Source: Spongilla lacustris
Lineage: Eukaryota; Porifera; Demospongiae; Spongillida; Spongillidae
DNA: 64,000 nucleotides
NCBI GenBank assembly: GCA_949361645.1
Contig: OX442429.1
Span: 2,793,231-2,857,230, forward strand
Reading direction: 5' to 3'
The notes below the pieces were generated by a model. That model ran no database searches, was not told the origin of the DNA, and saw only the letters and a program-made list of their open reading frames with translations. This document shows, in pieces, positions 53,901-62,904 of the stretch. Position 1 is the first letter of the stretch, and every line of letters starts with the position of its first letter. The position numbers and the translations under genes are program-made.

Positions 53901-56732
53901 ATCAACACAATGAAGCTTTATTAAAATTGATACTTGGAATAGATAGATGCAGCCGTAGTGTGTGTTAGCTTTTAATGCATTAAAAGGGGAGCAAATGCCT
54001 CCCTCGAGGAAACCATAGTAACGTCCTTGGTGATATCTTTTATTCTGCTACTGAAACCATGAGAAATGCCTTTTCAGTGTTACTAATAGTTGAAAATAAA
54101 GAAGAATATTTTTTGCCTGAAGTTTACACACTGTAGTTTAGGGATGGACCACCTGACCTTGCAGATGCATTGCACACTGGAAGGTACCGCTATACATTTA
54201 GAGCACGCAATCCATCCTGAGCTCAGTGAAAGCAGCAGCGTACTGAGGCATTTCACAAGTCCTTTAGAAATATGACTCTGTCATCAGAGGGAAAATCAAG
54301 AAAGGATATGACAAAGATGAAACACCTGAAGAGTTCAAGCTTTGCATATTGGAAACATGTTCACGTATATTATGTCACAGATTCAGGATTCAGGAGTTGA
54401 TCCATGTGCTTGATAATTATTTGCTCCAAATATTCTCTTCAGTGGAGGCAATGCCTCTTCATGGTTCAACAAAGTTACGGACAATCCTGTAATGGTTTGT
54501 GCCGTTGAACTTACCTCTAAGGCTGTGAGCTCTGTTAAAGTCTTTAGTCACCATAATTAGCATGACATACATTGTGGATGGCCCCCCCCCCCCCCCCCAA
54601 GTTTGTTTTTAACATTTCCATAGATACTAGGTCTGGTAGTTGTTAGGCATGGAGTATCTGGTGTCCTGGATATGAGGAAATCTTATCATTTGTGGGTGTG
54701 GTATTTTGTATGTGGATTCCAATGTCTTCCTCTGTGAAACTTAAGCATAATGCATGAGCCGTTTGTGACATATAATGTGGCTCAAAATTAGTTGTTTAAG
54801 TGACCAGCCACAGCTTCTGTCACACTGAGTATGTTACAGATGATATTGTACATATACATGTATGTGTTGAAAGAGCAAGGATTTAGTGACTGGCTTTACA
54901 TGTTTCTCTTTCCTTTCAATCACTCAATGGGGTCCTAGTGATTTGCTGCTCAGCAGAAGGCTCTCCTAGGAGGTGTGGTGGACAAGGTGACCTCTTGTCT
55001 GGGGTATTGGGAGTTTTTGTACACTGGACTAGACAGGCTGAAGGAAGGTAATGCACCCATGGGCATAGGCAACTGGGGTATACATGTATGAACAAACTGG
55101 GGCAGGGGTCTCTAGGGCATAGGGCTCAGGGGATTGGATTTGGTTTTTTTATGGCACCAAAGGCACAGCCTACAATACAGGTTCCCGTGTCCATTTGCAA
55201 TGCTTACATGTACATTTGGGAGTGTGTTCTGGGTGTGATTTGAGATTTTATTGGAATATGAGCACAAAAATAATACATGAAATCTCATAATATGTGTCTG
55301 AATTGCTATACACACTATGTAGCCTTTGAATGATTAATGCTACCGACGTCCCACATCATAAATTTTTGTTTGTAAAATCTGTCTTGGGATCTAGCACTCC
55401 ACATGAGGTCTAGTACCATACACATTCAAAACTGCCATATCTATTGGCAAGAGCATGAATTAAATCATTTCAAAATCAGTTCATATGTTGAGGAGTCCTA
55501 CATGTACATGTATACCTATTGATTGATGTTCATTGATTTTGATGTCATTTAGTATGGAGGCACATTACATCACAATTAATGTAGAAATAATATGGTATGA
55601 AATGTTCAAAATATTTTGAATGGTAGCTTTAATCATTCAGACATTATAGCAATGCATAAACATTATTATGGATTACTATTTCACTGGCCATCCCATATGT
55701 AACATATGGGACAGTTAACGTGAAAATGTCCCCATTGTTATAATTTTATAATGTTATAAAAATACCTTATGCCTGAATCGCTATACCCTCAAATCGATTA
55801 TAGCTATTTTTCAACACTTCATACTGCACCATTTCTCTATGGGAAAATACATTTTGGAGTCTTGCACTTGCACCATGCCAGTATTGCAACGTTGATACCC
55901 CATGGGATACAAACCCGCCATAACTTTCAGCAGGAGTAATCAAATTGTATCAAATTCGGTTTGTAGGTAGAGGGGTCCCTTAGTAATTGGATTGTTCTGT
56001 TCATTAATTTTTATTCATCTGTTATGGAGATACAATTGAACAAACTACATGTACATGCACATTTTCCTGCTTGATTTGAGCCAATGATACCGGTATAATC
56101 ACTGCCTCCCCCATACATTGAGGGGGACGGTATTATGCCCAAATCATTGGTGTAAATCGAGTGGGAAAACGTGCACGTAGTTTATAATATCAACTGTATC
56201 ATCTCCGTAACAGATGACAATGAACAGATAAATCCAATAGCTAAGGAACATCTCTATGTACAAACCGAATTTGAAGCCGTTTGATTACTCCTACCAAAAG
56301 TTATGAACCCCTTGGGGTATCGGACATTGCGATTCTGGCACGGAGCATGTGTAAGACACCACAATATATTTTATAATAGAGAAATGGTGTCGTATAAAAT
56401 GTTGAAAATAGTAAGTGGATAGCATTAACCTTTTGAAGTTACAGCCATTCAGGCGTAATGGCGTTATAAAATTATAGGCCTGACATTGGGGACATTTTTT
56501 GTGAACGTCCTATATTGTGGTACATACACTATAGGAACATAGTACTGATGCACCCTGTCCTGTCCACGTTAGGTTAACAGGAGACCACACCCCTCTACTT
56601 CTAGCAGCATATGCTGGATGCCACTTGATCAAGAATTGTGCAAATGCTGCGTTCTCCAAGCACAAGAGGGCAACACTTGCCTCTGACATGTTGGTTGAGC
56701 TGCCTAGCCAGTTTAGCAGTTTGTTTGACTGA
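41990..56732 (+). CDS. NAXD: ATP/ADP-dependent (S)-NAD(P)H-hydrate dehydratase
   Basis: This enzyme uses a nucleotide to dehydrate damaged (S)-NADHX/NADPHX back to NAD(P)H, working with the epimerase NAXE. Exons: 41990-42096, 42148-42193, 42931-43019, 44107-44272, 44946-45050, 46280-46400, 54939-55047, 56573-56732. The total is 903 nt, 300 residues, with all phases consistent. Family blocks appear in order: [93 protein letters not shown], and a C-terminal [10 protein letters not shown] block. The conserved GGQGD puts the expected catalytic Asp near residue 229. Intron 1 is 51 nt, while intron 7 is 8.5 kb and full of transposon relics. No clear mitochondrial presequence is visible on this isoform. 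Confidence 0.93.
43020..43611. repeat. 32-bp minisatellite seeded at the NAXD exon 3 donor
   Basis: About 18 copies of CCATGACCTCATAGTGCACC plus CACTGCTGTGAG. The first unit is the 3' end of exon 3 itself (CCTGACCTCATAGTGCACCC, then ACTGCT/GTGAGC). The array thus repeats coding sequence plus the donor. Near-identical copies; a few are truncated. Confidence 0.95.
43820..44075. repeat. CCACCACACC low-complexity repeat
   Basis: A/C-only repeat (CCACCACACCCA variants) about 30 bp upstream of NAXD exon 4. It may form part of a very long polypyrimidine-poor region before the acceptor. The overlapping Pro/His/Thr ORFs are artefacts. Confidence 0.9.
44285..44430. repeat. G-rich tandem repeat, about 40-50 bp
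   Basis: Three to four copies of GGTGGTCTGGGGAGGAGGGG plus GGGAGAGAATGGTACCTGAT, starting just after the NAXD exon 4 donor. Long G runs could form G-quadruplexes on the transcript. Confidence 0.85.
44500..44792. repeat. 24-bp minisatellite
   Basis: Twelve copies of GTGATGTATATGTCCCCTAG plus TGGA in NAXD intron 4, ending about 150 bp before exon 5. Confidence 0.96.
45655..46048. repeat. 18-bp minisatellite
   Basis: About 20 copies of GTACCTGTACACACATAT in NAXD intron 5, nearly homogeneous. It is open in all frames and generates long artefactual ORFs on both strands. Confidence 0.97.
47696..48076. repeat. 11-bp minisatellite (CAGCTCCCCTT)
   Basis: About 34 copies of CAGCTCCCCTT, every third to fifth with CCAGCTCCCCT, in NAXD intron 7. 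Confidence 0.96.
48627..48694. repeat. Perfect 32-bp inverted repeat
   Basis: Arms 48627-48658 and 48663-48694 are exactly complementary with a 4-nt loop (TTGG). The arm core is CCATAGTATGGGGTACACC. Degenerate relatives of the arm (CCATACTGTGG, GTACAGGGTCTACCCC) lie just upstream at 48528-48610. Confidence 0.95.
49926..50470 (-). pseudogene. hAT-superfamily transposase relic, C-terminal part
   Basis: Minus-strand fragment with the order expected of the C-terminus of P52rIPK/ZMYM1-like hAT transposases. [19 protein letters not shown] block (compare PRxxxRQxxRxN) precedes an in-frame stop. [20 protein letters not shown] and [20 protein letters not shown] blocks follow; the last corresponds to the hAT dimerisation signature TIPVTSCECER. 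A stop codon between the blocks and truncation after CEAER show it is inactive. It lies in NAXD intron 7, antisense to the gene. Confidence 0.65.
50660..51500 (-). pseudogene. Tyrosine-recombinase transposon relic
   Basis: Degenerate minus-strand sequence holding [18 protein letters not shown] followed by PDRLFK, near 50770-50850. This is the HxxR box of a tyrosine recombinase of the kind common in invertebrate YR elements (Crypton- or DIRS/Ngaro-like). The surrounding frame is broken by many stops and shifts. Upstream fragments ([21 protein letters not shown]) may belong to the same element. The class within YR elements cannot be decided. Confidence 0.55.
51520..54930. other. NAXD intron 7, remainder
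   Basis: Intronic DNA with poly-C runs (53650-53664, 54583-54598) and no convincing gene. It is probably composed largely of decayed transposon sequence. I could not assign specific elements. Confidence 0.4.
55700..56525. mobile_element. Fold-back element with arms of about 400 bp
   Basis: Two arms, about 55700-56097 and 56128-56525, align with each other as a diverged inverted repeat along their full length. Shared blocks include AAATGTCCCCA, TATAATTTTATAA, CACCATTTCTCTAT, GGAGTAATCAAA and AAATTCGGTTTGTA, in mirrored order. No ORF is present. It occupies most of the last NAXD intron (55048-56572). Confidence 0.85.
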
Positions 56733-56942
56733 AATGTGTGTGGTCACTCGTGTAGTGTTCCAAAACAGCAATGGGGGTTGGGTTTGAAAAGCAGAGGTAT
56801 TGAAAGGGAAATGTCAAAGCTGGGATAGTGTGAGGGGCAACAAGGGAGATGCAACAAGAGGGGAGAGGTAACAAGAGTTCCAATAGGCACATTATAATTA
56901 GAACCTGGGTAGGCCCCGGCCACAAAAGAATATGATAACCTA

Positions 56943-57165
56943 GCATGCCGAAGGCATGCGAACACAGGAAAAGGTTAGGGCTTTAGGGCTTAGGTTTATG
57001 GCGCGAAGCGCCGACGATGCCGACGCCGAATCCGGGGTCAAACTGCACCCGCGCCGGCGGTGCAGTCCAAACGGGTCGCACAAGAAACAAAAAATTTTTT
57101 TGATCCGGCTGGTCCCCAGTCCGCTCGCGGACGAGGCACCTTCGGCGCCATACTGCGAGCTTCGC
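56943..57165. other. GC-rich island of GAA/TTC-loop hairpins
   Basis: A strongly GC-rich stretch in AT-rich DNA, 210 bp after the NAXD stop. It contains at least four short hairpins: GCATGCC-GAA-GGCATGC (56943-56959), GGCGC-GAA-GCGCC (57000-57012), GTCCGC-TC-GCGGAC (57119-57132) and GGCACC-TTC-GGCGCC (57135-57149, one mismatch). A related GCGAGC-TTC-GCGC follows near 57156. Overlapping ORFs on both strands look incidental. Confidence 0.7.
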
Positions 57166-58520
57166 GCGCTATCCAAACTCGCCTATAACCCCACACTTTG
57201 CCATAGAAGCTTTACCGTGAAGAATACTCAGCCCATCTCAGGATTTAAAGATTAATTAACCACTTGATTTTATGAATAATAGCAAAACCCTCCGGCATAA
57301 ATCAATGTGTAGTAATTAAGCCTGGCCTATGCGTACGCGTAGGACCTATAGTAGGTATAAAATTGATTAAGAACACAGTCGGATCCAGGATATATGATAA
57401 AATTTAACTTGTATGGCTAGTACCGTGCTAAATAATAATTTAGACACCTAGTTCTAAACAAAACGGATTGATATTAAAATGACGGGATTCAAAGTCATAC
57501 GGATGTGGTAGAATCAGGTAGATCCGTCCCTGGTGGTGTGGTCTGGTCCCCAGCCAGACTAATGGTGTATAGTTTAATTAAGTCTTTTGTGACTTTTTGC
57601 AGCAAAGTGCACGCAATCCAGCTGAATATACATGTATAATGCTTCAATTGTTACCTCACCAGTGTTGTCATGGACCACTACAGACAGCGTACAAGCTCTC
57701 AGGAAGGGAGATACCCTCAGTCGATGCTCCAAGGCGCATATGTACGAAACAGCGATAACCTAATACAAAACAATCATACCAGTATACATGTATAAAGTTC
57801 CAAAACCGATATGTACTACAATGATTGTATATATTTTAAAGCAGCATCACGTGATGATAAGAATCAATAGTGAAGCTTGGTACGGGTGTTTCAAAAGTCA
57901 TGAAGAATAAAAATAAAAATAGAAACAGCTAAATTAAGAAATTCACAAGTGGCACATACGGTTACCACCAGCAGTTTATTTCAATAAATATATAAAGTTA
58001 CTGTCTGTACGCAAGGGATGTAAGCTAACACAGAGGAGATTGCAAAGCAAAATCACTGATTTGGACAAGATGGTTCAAACCATAGAATTAAGTAATGAAG
58101 AATTGCTATATCAATTATCAGGCTCAAATATCATCATGACCATAAATGACAGCAAGACATATAGCACTGCTTGCCGCAAGGCTAGTTACTACTGCCTCCA
58201 ATATGGAGGCCCGTAACACGTGTGTAATGTTTTGAATTGGCGGGTACAACTGTTGATAGTCTTCCTCAACAGTTAATGGGACACATACACATCAGTGAAC
58301 CGCTCCATATCAGTGTGCACACTGTGCCAGTAACCTCGTATGTATACTGCAATTAGGTGCTATAGCCTCTGGTCGAACAGAAGACTATGTTTCCCACATC
58401 AGTGATAGCTTGCCTCATATGATTTCTATATATGCAAAAATTAAAATTCTTCACTTTGTATAAGGTCAACAATACACTGATAAGCATTTGAAAAATACCT
58501 TAACCATTACTGACTACAAA
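57166..58520. other. Intergenic region with one exon-like segment
   Basis: AT-rich DNA. On the minus strand, 57652-57760 is bounded by TTAG and GTGAGG. It is open for 36 codons (VIAVSYICALEHRLRVSPFL, then a VVVHDNTG end). It could be an isolated exon of an unidentified gene, but nothing adjacent supports it. Confidence 0.3.
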
Positions 58521-58786
58521 ATATAAAAAACATTCTCTCTGAGAAAGTTGGTGGTATATAGGATTTGAAGGCAATGGTGGTGTAAAAAGGAAGGGAACAA
58601 GGGATCAACGATGATACAAGTTTTTAGTAACAGTCCTATATTTAGCACTTTTGTCGTACGTACATTTTTCGTTGCTAAATATAGGACTGTTACAAAAAAC
58701 TTGTATCATCGTTGTTCCTTTTTACACCACCATTGCCTTCAAATCCTATATACCACCAACTTTCTCAGAGAGAATGTTTTTTATAT
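58521..58786. mobile_element. Fold-back MITE, well-preserved copy
   Basis: Terminal inverted repeats of about 120 bp. The left arm starts ATATAAAAAACATTCTCTCT and continues GAGAAAGTTGGTGGTATATAG. The right arm mirrors this up to 58786. The arms flank a short loop around 58645-58668. No coding capacity. It belongs to the same family as 21600-21780. Confidence 0.9.
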
Positions 58787-59320
58787 CTTGTTTCCTTCAT
58801 TTTTTTTTTACATTGGGTTGCCTTAATATAACCAGGTACCAGTATGACATTGTGTACCTGCCTTCTAGTACAGGAAAGTGCATTCATCAGAACCTGTTAC
58901 TTGTGTGTGCATTTATGTACATGTAACTCAGTAGTGTCATAGACACTTGTTTTGGTTAGTGGTAGAGAGAAAAGGATCAGTCATTTATACCAGCTGTGCA
59001 GAAGTACCCACCAAAATGCTATGCATACATGTACCCATGTCCAGCTGTAGCAACACTGAACATGTCACTGCCTAGCAACATCATGTTTTGTGGTTTGTTT
59101 GGAATATATAGAAGCAAACAACATCAAACTTATAAACTCCTGGGGTTATCTTCTTTGTGATTTGATTCAATTGCCAATGAGGATAGGTCCCCCATATATG
59201 CCTCAGACATATATGTATTATCCACTCAAGGTGGAGGGTATCATGAGGCCCAATCTCACTCATTGTCGCCTATTTTAGGCAAATGAATCTGCTTGGACAA
59301 TCAGCTGATAATACACCTAC

Positions 59321-60416
59321 CATTGAGGTCTACTGGTATACAGTGCTGTTTTGTGTGATTGTAAGAGGTATAATAGAAATAGGGTTCTGAGACAGCACTA
59401 TGATGCCTTATCCCAGCTATAATATCATTTTCTGATAATTTTGTTGCATTAATGGCACGAACATCTTTTAACAATCCCCCTGCTTTTGCTCTTCGAATGT
59501 TCAGTGCCTTAGCAAGTAATGCATCTGCGCTAACTTTGCTAACAGCAGCATGTGCAGATCTAGTGGTAACCTTTTGTGCTAACCATGGATGGGTCTTGCA
59601 AAAGGCATCATTTAACTCATCTAGCAATGTCCTATTGCTTAGAATCTAGCCTTTTCAATGGGTTCATACAGGGAATAGCTAAAATGATTAAGGAGATGGA
59701 AGCATGCAGTCAATACTTAAATTTACTTACTTTGACACTGGTAATACATGTAGAAGCCACATACTAATGTCTACCACATGTCATGCATTATTTGTGTGTA
59801 CTATACTACGGGTGACATTAAAAGTGGCTTGAACTGTATTGCAAAGCATAATAAACATAACTGTAACAGAAATAGTGCAACTAATATCAATAATATGTAA
59901 GTAAGAATACTGTGTAGTAGTAACACCCGTTATGCAACATGACAAAATCCAGCTGTACATGTCATCACCTAGCAACACAATGTTTAAAGCTATGTCAGTT
60001 TTCCAGCTGCTCTAGTCTAAAAGAAGCGCGCCAAAACATAATATTCCATGCACAACTCACCTTTTGGCGGTAGTTGTTATTCCGTTGTAGCATGCTGTCT
60101 CCGCCTCACGCTTACGCTTCTGGTATCGCGCCCTTCTCGCTGAACGCGCAGCGGAAGGGTTTCTCCAATATACACTCCTTTTGGAATCACGATTAGTCTC
60201 TTGATACTTTTGCTTCTTAGAAGCTCGTATGTCGTCGGAATTCTGCTCATCACAGCATTCACGCCCCCTCTTAGAAGCGCGATTCGAATCATTGCGCCGA
60301 ACCCGAGAGGTGTCTAACTCCTCGTTTCGATTTTGGAGGTATTCCGCTCGTCGCTTTGCTTTCCGCTGTTGTTGTCGTGAAGGAATTTTGATAAAAACAA
60401 CTTCGCTAATAGCCAA
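59321..60416 (-). CDS. Basic repeat-family protein, two exons (partial)
   Basis: Exon 60059-60416 ends at a GTGAGT donor. Exon 59321-59637 follows in matching phase and ends at a GTAGGT donor, so the gene should continue downstream. The first part is extremely basic, with imperfect repeats of the type NRASKRGRE, RASKKQKYQE, RDSKRSVYW, RSARRARYQK. The second part has SKVSADALLAKALNIRRAKA, LLKDVRAINATK and SEPYFYYTSYNH blocks. I recall many similar predicted proteins in sponges and cnidarians (xxKRxRYxxxP repeats followed by SEPYFYxxAY), some linked to Helitron-like elements, but no function is known to me. No ATG opens the first exon in frame (60416 is a TTG). An upstream exon or decay is therefore likely. 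Confidence 0.5.
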
Positions 60417-60429
60417 AAGTGCTAGTGGT

Positions 60430-61890
60430 GAGTTAAAAAATGAAATCTACCATTAATCTCCTAATAGATAACTACTATACACATATCACGTGAACATTGC
60501 CATGGGAACGCTTTCATATAGCTCCCATTGCATATTACGTATATCAGTTACATGCTTTATTTCCATATCTGAGACCTATAGATGTTTTTCCAGAATTTTC
60601 TAGATTTTTTGGTGTATTTTGCGCTCATTACAACCATTCCTATCCCGAGTTATACTCACCCAGAAAAACTGGAGGAGGACAAATTCCGGTCTGGGAACGA
60701 GAACTACGAGCTTTTCTGTTCTCATAAAGTAAACGGTCTGGCGACTTGAACAAAACATGAAAATGATCGTCTTTCCATTGTGGCTCGATAGCAATAAAGA
60801 GCTACACTATCCGTTTCTCAGTTCGTAAATTATACGCGGATCGCGTTTTTTAAAAATGATTTCATGATACGGCACAAATCCTATACGAGACTCTCGATAT
60901 TACTGGAGATATGATTTTTGTAGATTTTCCTGACCTGTGAAATGCCTTTTTCATTGAATTGTAAAATTTTGTTTGATATTTGTATACATTTGGACTATAT
61001 ATTTGTATATCGCTACTATGAGCAGCCTGCATATTTGTCATGATTGTATGCTGTAGTTTCTAAGAAGGATTTTTATATGCACGTATGTGTGGCAGTTACT
61101 CCTTATATAATTGGCTGCAATAGCATGTTTAGTAAGATCAGTGTAGCAAATATAAGTTAAACCGACACAGTTTTTTTTTTAACGCGGTCATTCAATTTCA
61201 ATTCCTATACACTGTACATTTAAAAGTACCGCTTTATGCTGCCGTATTTACCGAATGAAAAGAGTTGATATGTTAAGCAATGTACCGTTGGAATGCACAT
61301 GTTTTTACTCTTTTTAGAACCATGCGAATTGCTGCAGTAATATCAATTAAAAAAAAAAAAAAAAATTCCAAGTACCTAAATATGACATAGCTTACTACTG
61401 TTGCTTTTGTAATAATTGATGATATAATTTGGAATTCTATACATGAAGCAAGTTGATACATGTAGTACTCTATAGTAAATAAAACGCCATATAAAGGACG
61501 TACCGAATTATTATTGTAGGGGGGAGGATCGGCCGTCAAAGCGGTAGGTCGCGGTGTGTCAGACAGGGCTTGTGTATTTGCAAAACCAATGTACATGTAC
61601 GTGTTAAGATAGGAATAATTGTTCGTGCATTTGTAGGCCTTCTCCAATATTCAGTACCTTTTAACCGTGGTACTGAAACATATTGAGCGTGACCTCCCGA
61701 TGCAGACCAGCTGTGTAATGTCAGCACTGTTGTCATCGTAAAACGCACTTAAAACGCATGCATGTATTTCACACGGAAACCAAGGCTGTATAATAATTTG
61801 GTCTGTACTGAGTAACCGATATTAGGATAATAACATCATTATATTTTTTATATTTTGCGTATATAACCCGCTTTCTGCATCGTCGTAGAT
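60430..61890. other. Upstream region of the 7TM gene
   Basis: AT-rich, with homopolymer A/T runs near 61172 and 61350. On the minus strand, 61503-61576 is exon-like: an AAG acceptor, a LSDTPRPTALTADPPPYNNN reading with a PPxY motif, and a GTACGT donor. No partner exon was established. Confidence 0.3.
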
Positions 61891-62904
61891 ATGGCAGACA
61901 ATGTATCCGGGTGCGACATGACCGAGGACCAGACACGGATCACTAACTTCGTCTTTACTACTTTGTCATTTTGCTCCCTCATCATCGGGTTGACATCACT
62001 ACTTCTCAATCGGTGTTACTACTGTCGTTACAAAGGGAAGCTCCAAGTCGACCCAATAGAAGAAATATTCTTCCTTGTCTTGATTGGGTGCTGCATTATT
62101 GAGTTGACTGAGTCATTTCAATGGCTGCTACTTTTGAAAAATGATATACCTTGCATAGCCTTAGGGGCAGTCAGGGAATATGTCTTGATTAGCTTGTTGG
62201 TCATTGTGGCATGCATGGGTATCCAACTGCTCATTTTAATGACACAGCCCAAGTGTCTACAGGTCATAAAAGAAGAGAAGCTGAAAAGATACAAAATGCT
62301 TCAAAAGTTTTACTTCATTGCCTCATTTCTGGTGCCCATCATCTTTGTACCGTGGCCTTTCATTACAATGCAGTATGGAGAGAGTGGATATATTTGTTGG
62401 TTAGCAAGCCCTAGCCCTTGCATTAACTCTAGTAGTGCTGCTGCATCAGACGTTCTTTTTGGCTTGTTTATGTGGTATTTGTGGGCTATCCTAGTATGGC
62501 TTTTTGCAGTGGCAGTGGTTGTTCTCGCTCTTTATAAGTATTGTGCACATAGACGTAATTCCATCTCAAAAATGAAGTTCAATGCAAACATCTGCACTAT
62601 AATATCTTTGTTGACCCTATTCATTTTAGATGTGGTGATTAATGCACTTCTGTTTGTGTTGGGATCAGCATCAAGAAAATCCACTTTTCCCATAGCCCTT
62701 CAGGTTGCTATTCTCACACCTCTTTTGCTGGCAATATATTCATTCATTCTAGCAGTTCGACAAGTGAGAAATATCAGAGCTGGGCCCAGAGAAGTTGCTG
62801 GAACTAAAAATGTGTCCATAGCCACACACAGTAAATCATGTGAAGCAGCAACATTAATATCTCAAACTCATTTCAGATTTCCAGAAGATGAATGGTATTC
62901 ATAA
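61891..62904 (+). CDS. Seven-transmembrane receptor, single exon
   Basis: 337-residue intronless ORF. The short N-terminus has an NVSG glycosylation site. Seven hydrophobic segments lie at about residues 18-41, 57-80, 92-116, 137-160, 188-216, 233-257 and 266-290. Basic loops sit on the cytosolic side (RYKGKLQ, KEEKLKRYK, HRRNSISKMK) and a cytosolic tail of about 40 residues ends DEWYS. The topology and the extracellular YGESGYICW segment with a loop cysteine recall secretin/cAMP-receptor-like GPCRs rather than rhodopsin-type: there is no DRY and no NPxxY. No large ligand-binding ectodomain is present. The ligand is unknown. Start chosen at the first ATG, 30 nt after an in-frame AT-rich leader. 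Confidence 0.75.
   Translation: MADNVSGCDMTEDQTRITNFVFTTLSFCSLIIGLTSLLLNRCYYCRYKGKLQVDPIEEIFFLVLIGCCIIELTESFQWLLLLKNDIPCIALGAVREYVLISLLVIVACMGIQLLILMTQPKCLQVIKEEKLKRYKMLQKFYFIASFLVPIIFVPWPFITMQYGESGYICWLASPSPCINSSSAAASDVLFGLFMWYLWAILVWLFAVAVVVLALYKYCAHRRNSISKMKFNANICTIISLLTLFILDVVINALLFVLGSASRKSTFPIALQVAILTPLLLAIYSFILAVRQVRNIRAGPREVAGTKNVSIATHSKSCEAATLISQTHFRFPEDEWYS

Noticed and set aside
56970..56995. Telomere-like TTAGGG copies
   Set aside because: Only two imperfect TTAGGG-like words separated by other bases; not an array.
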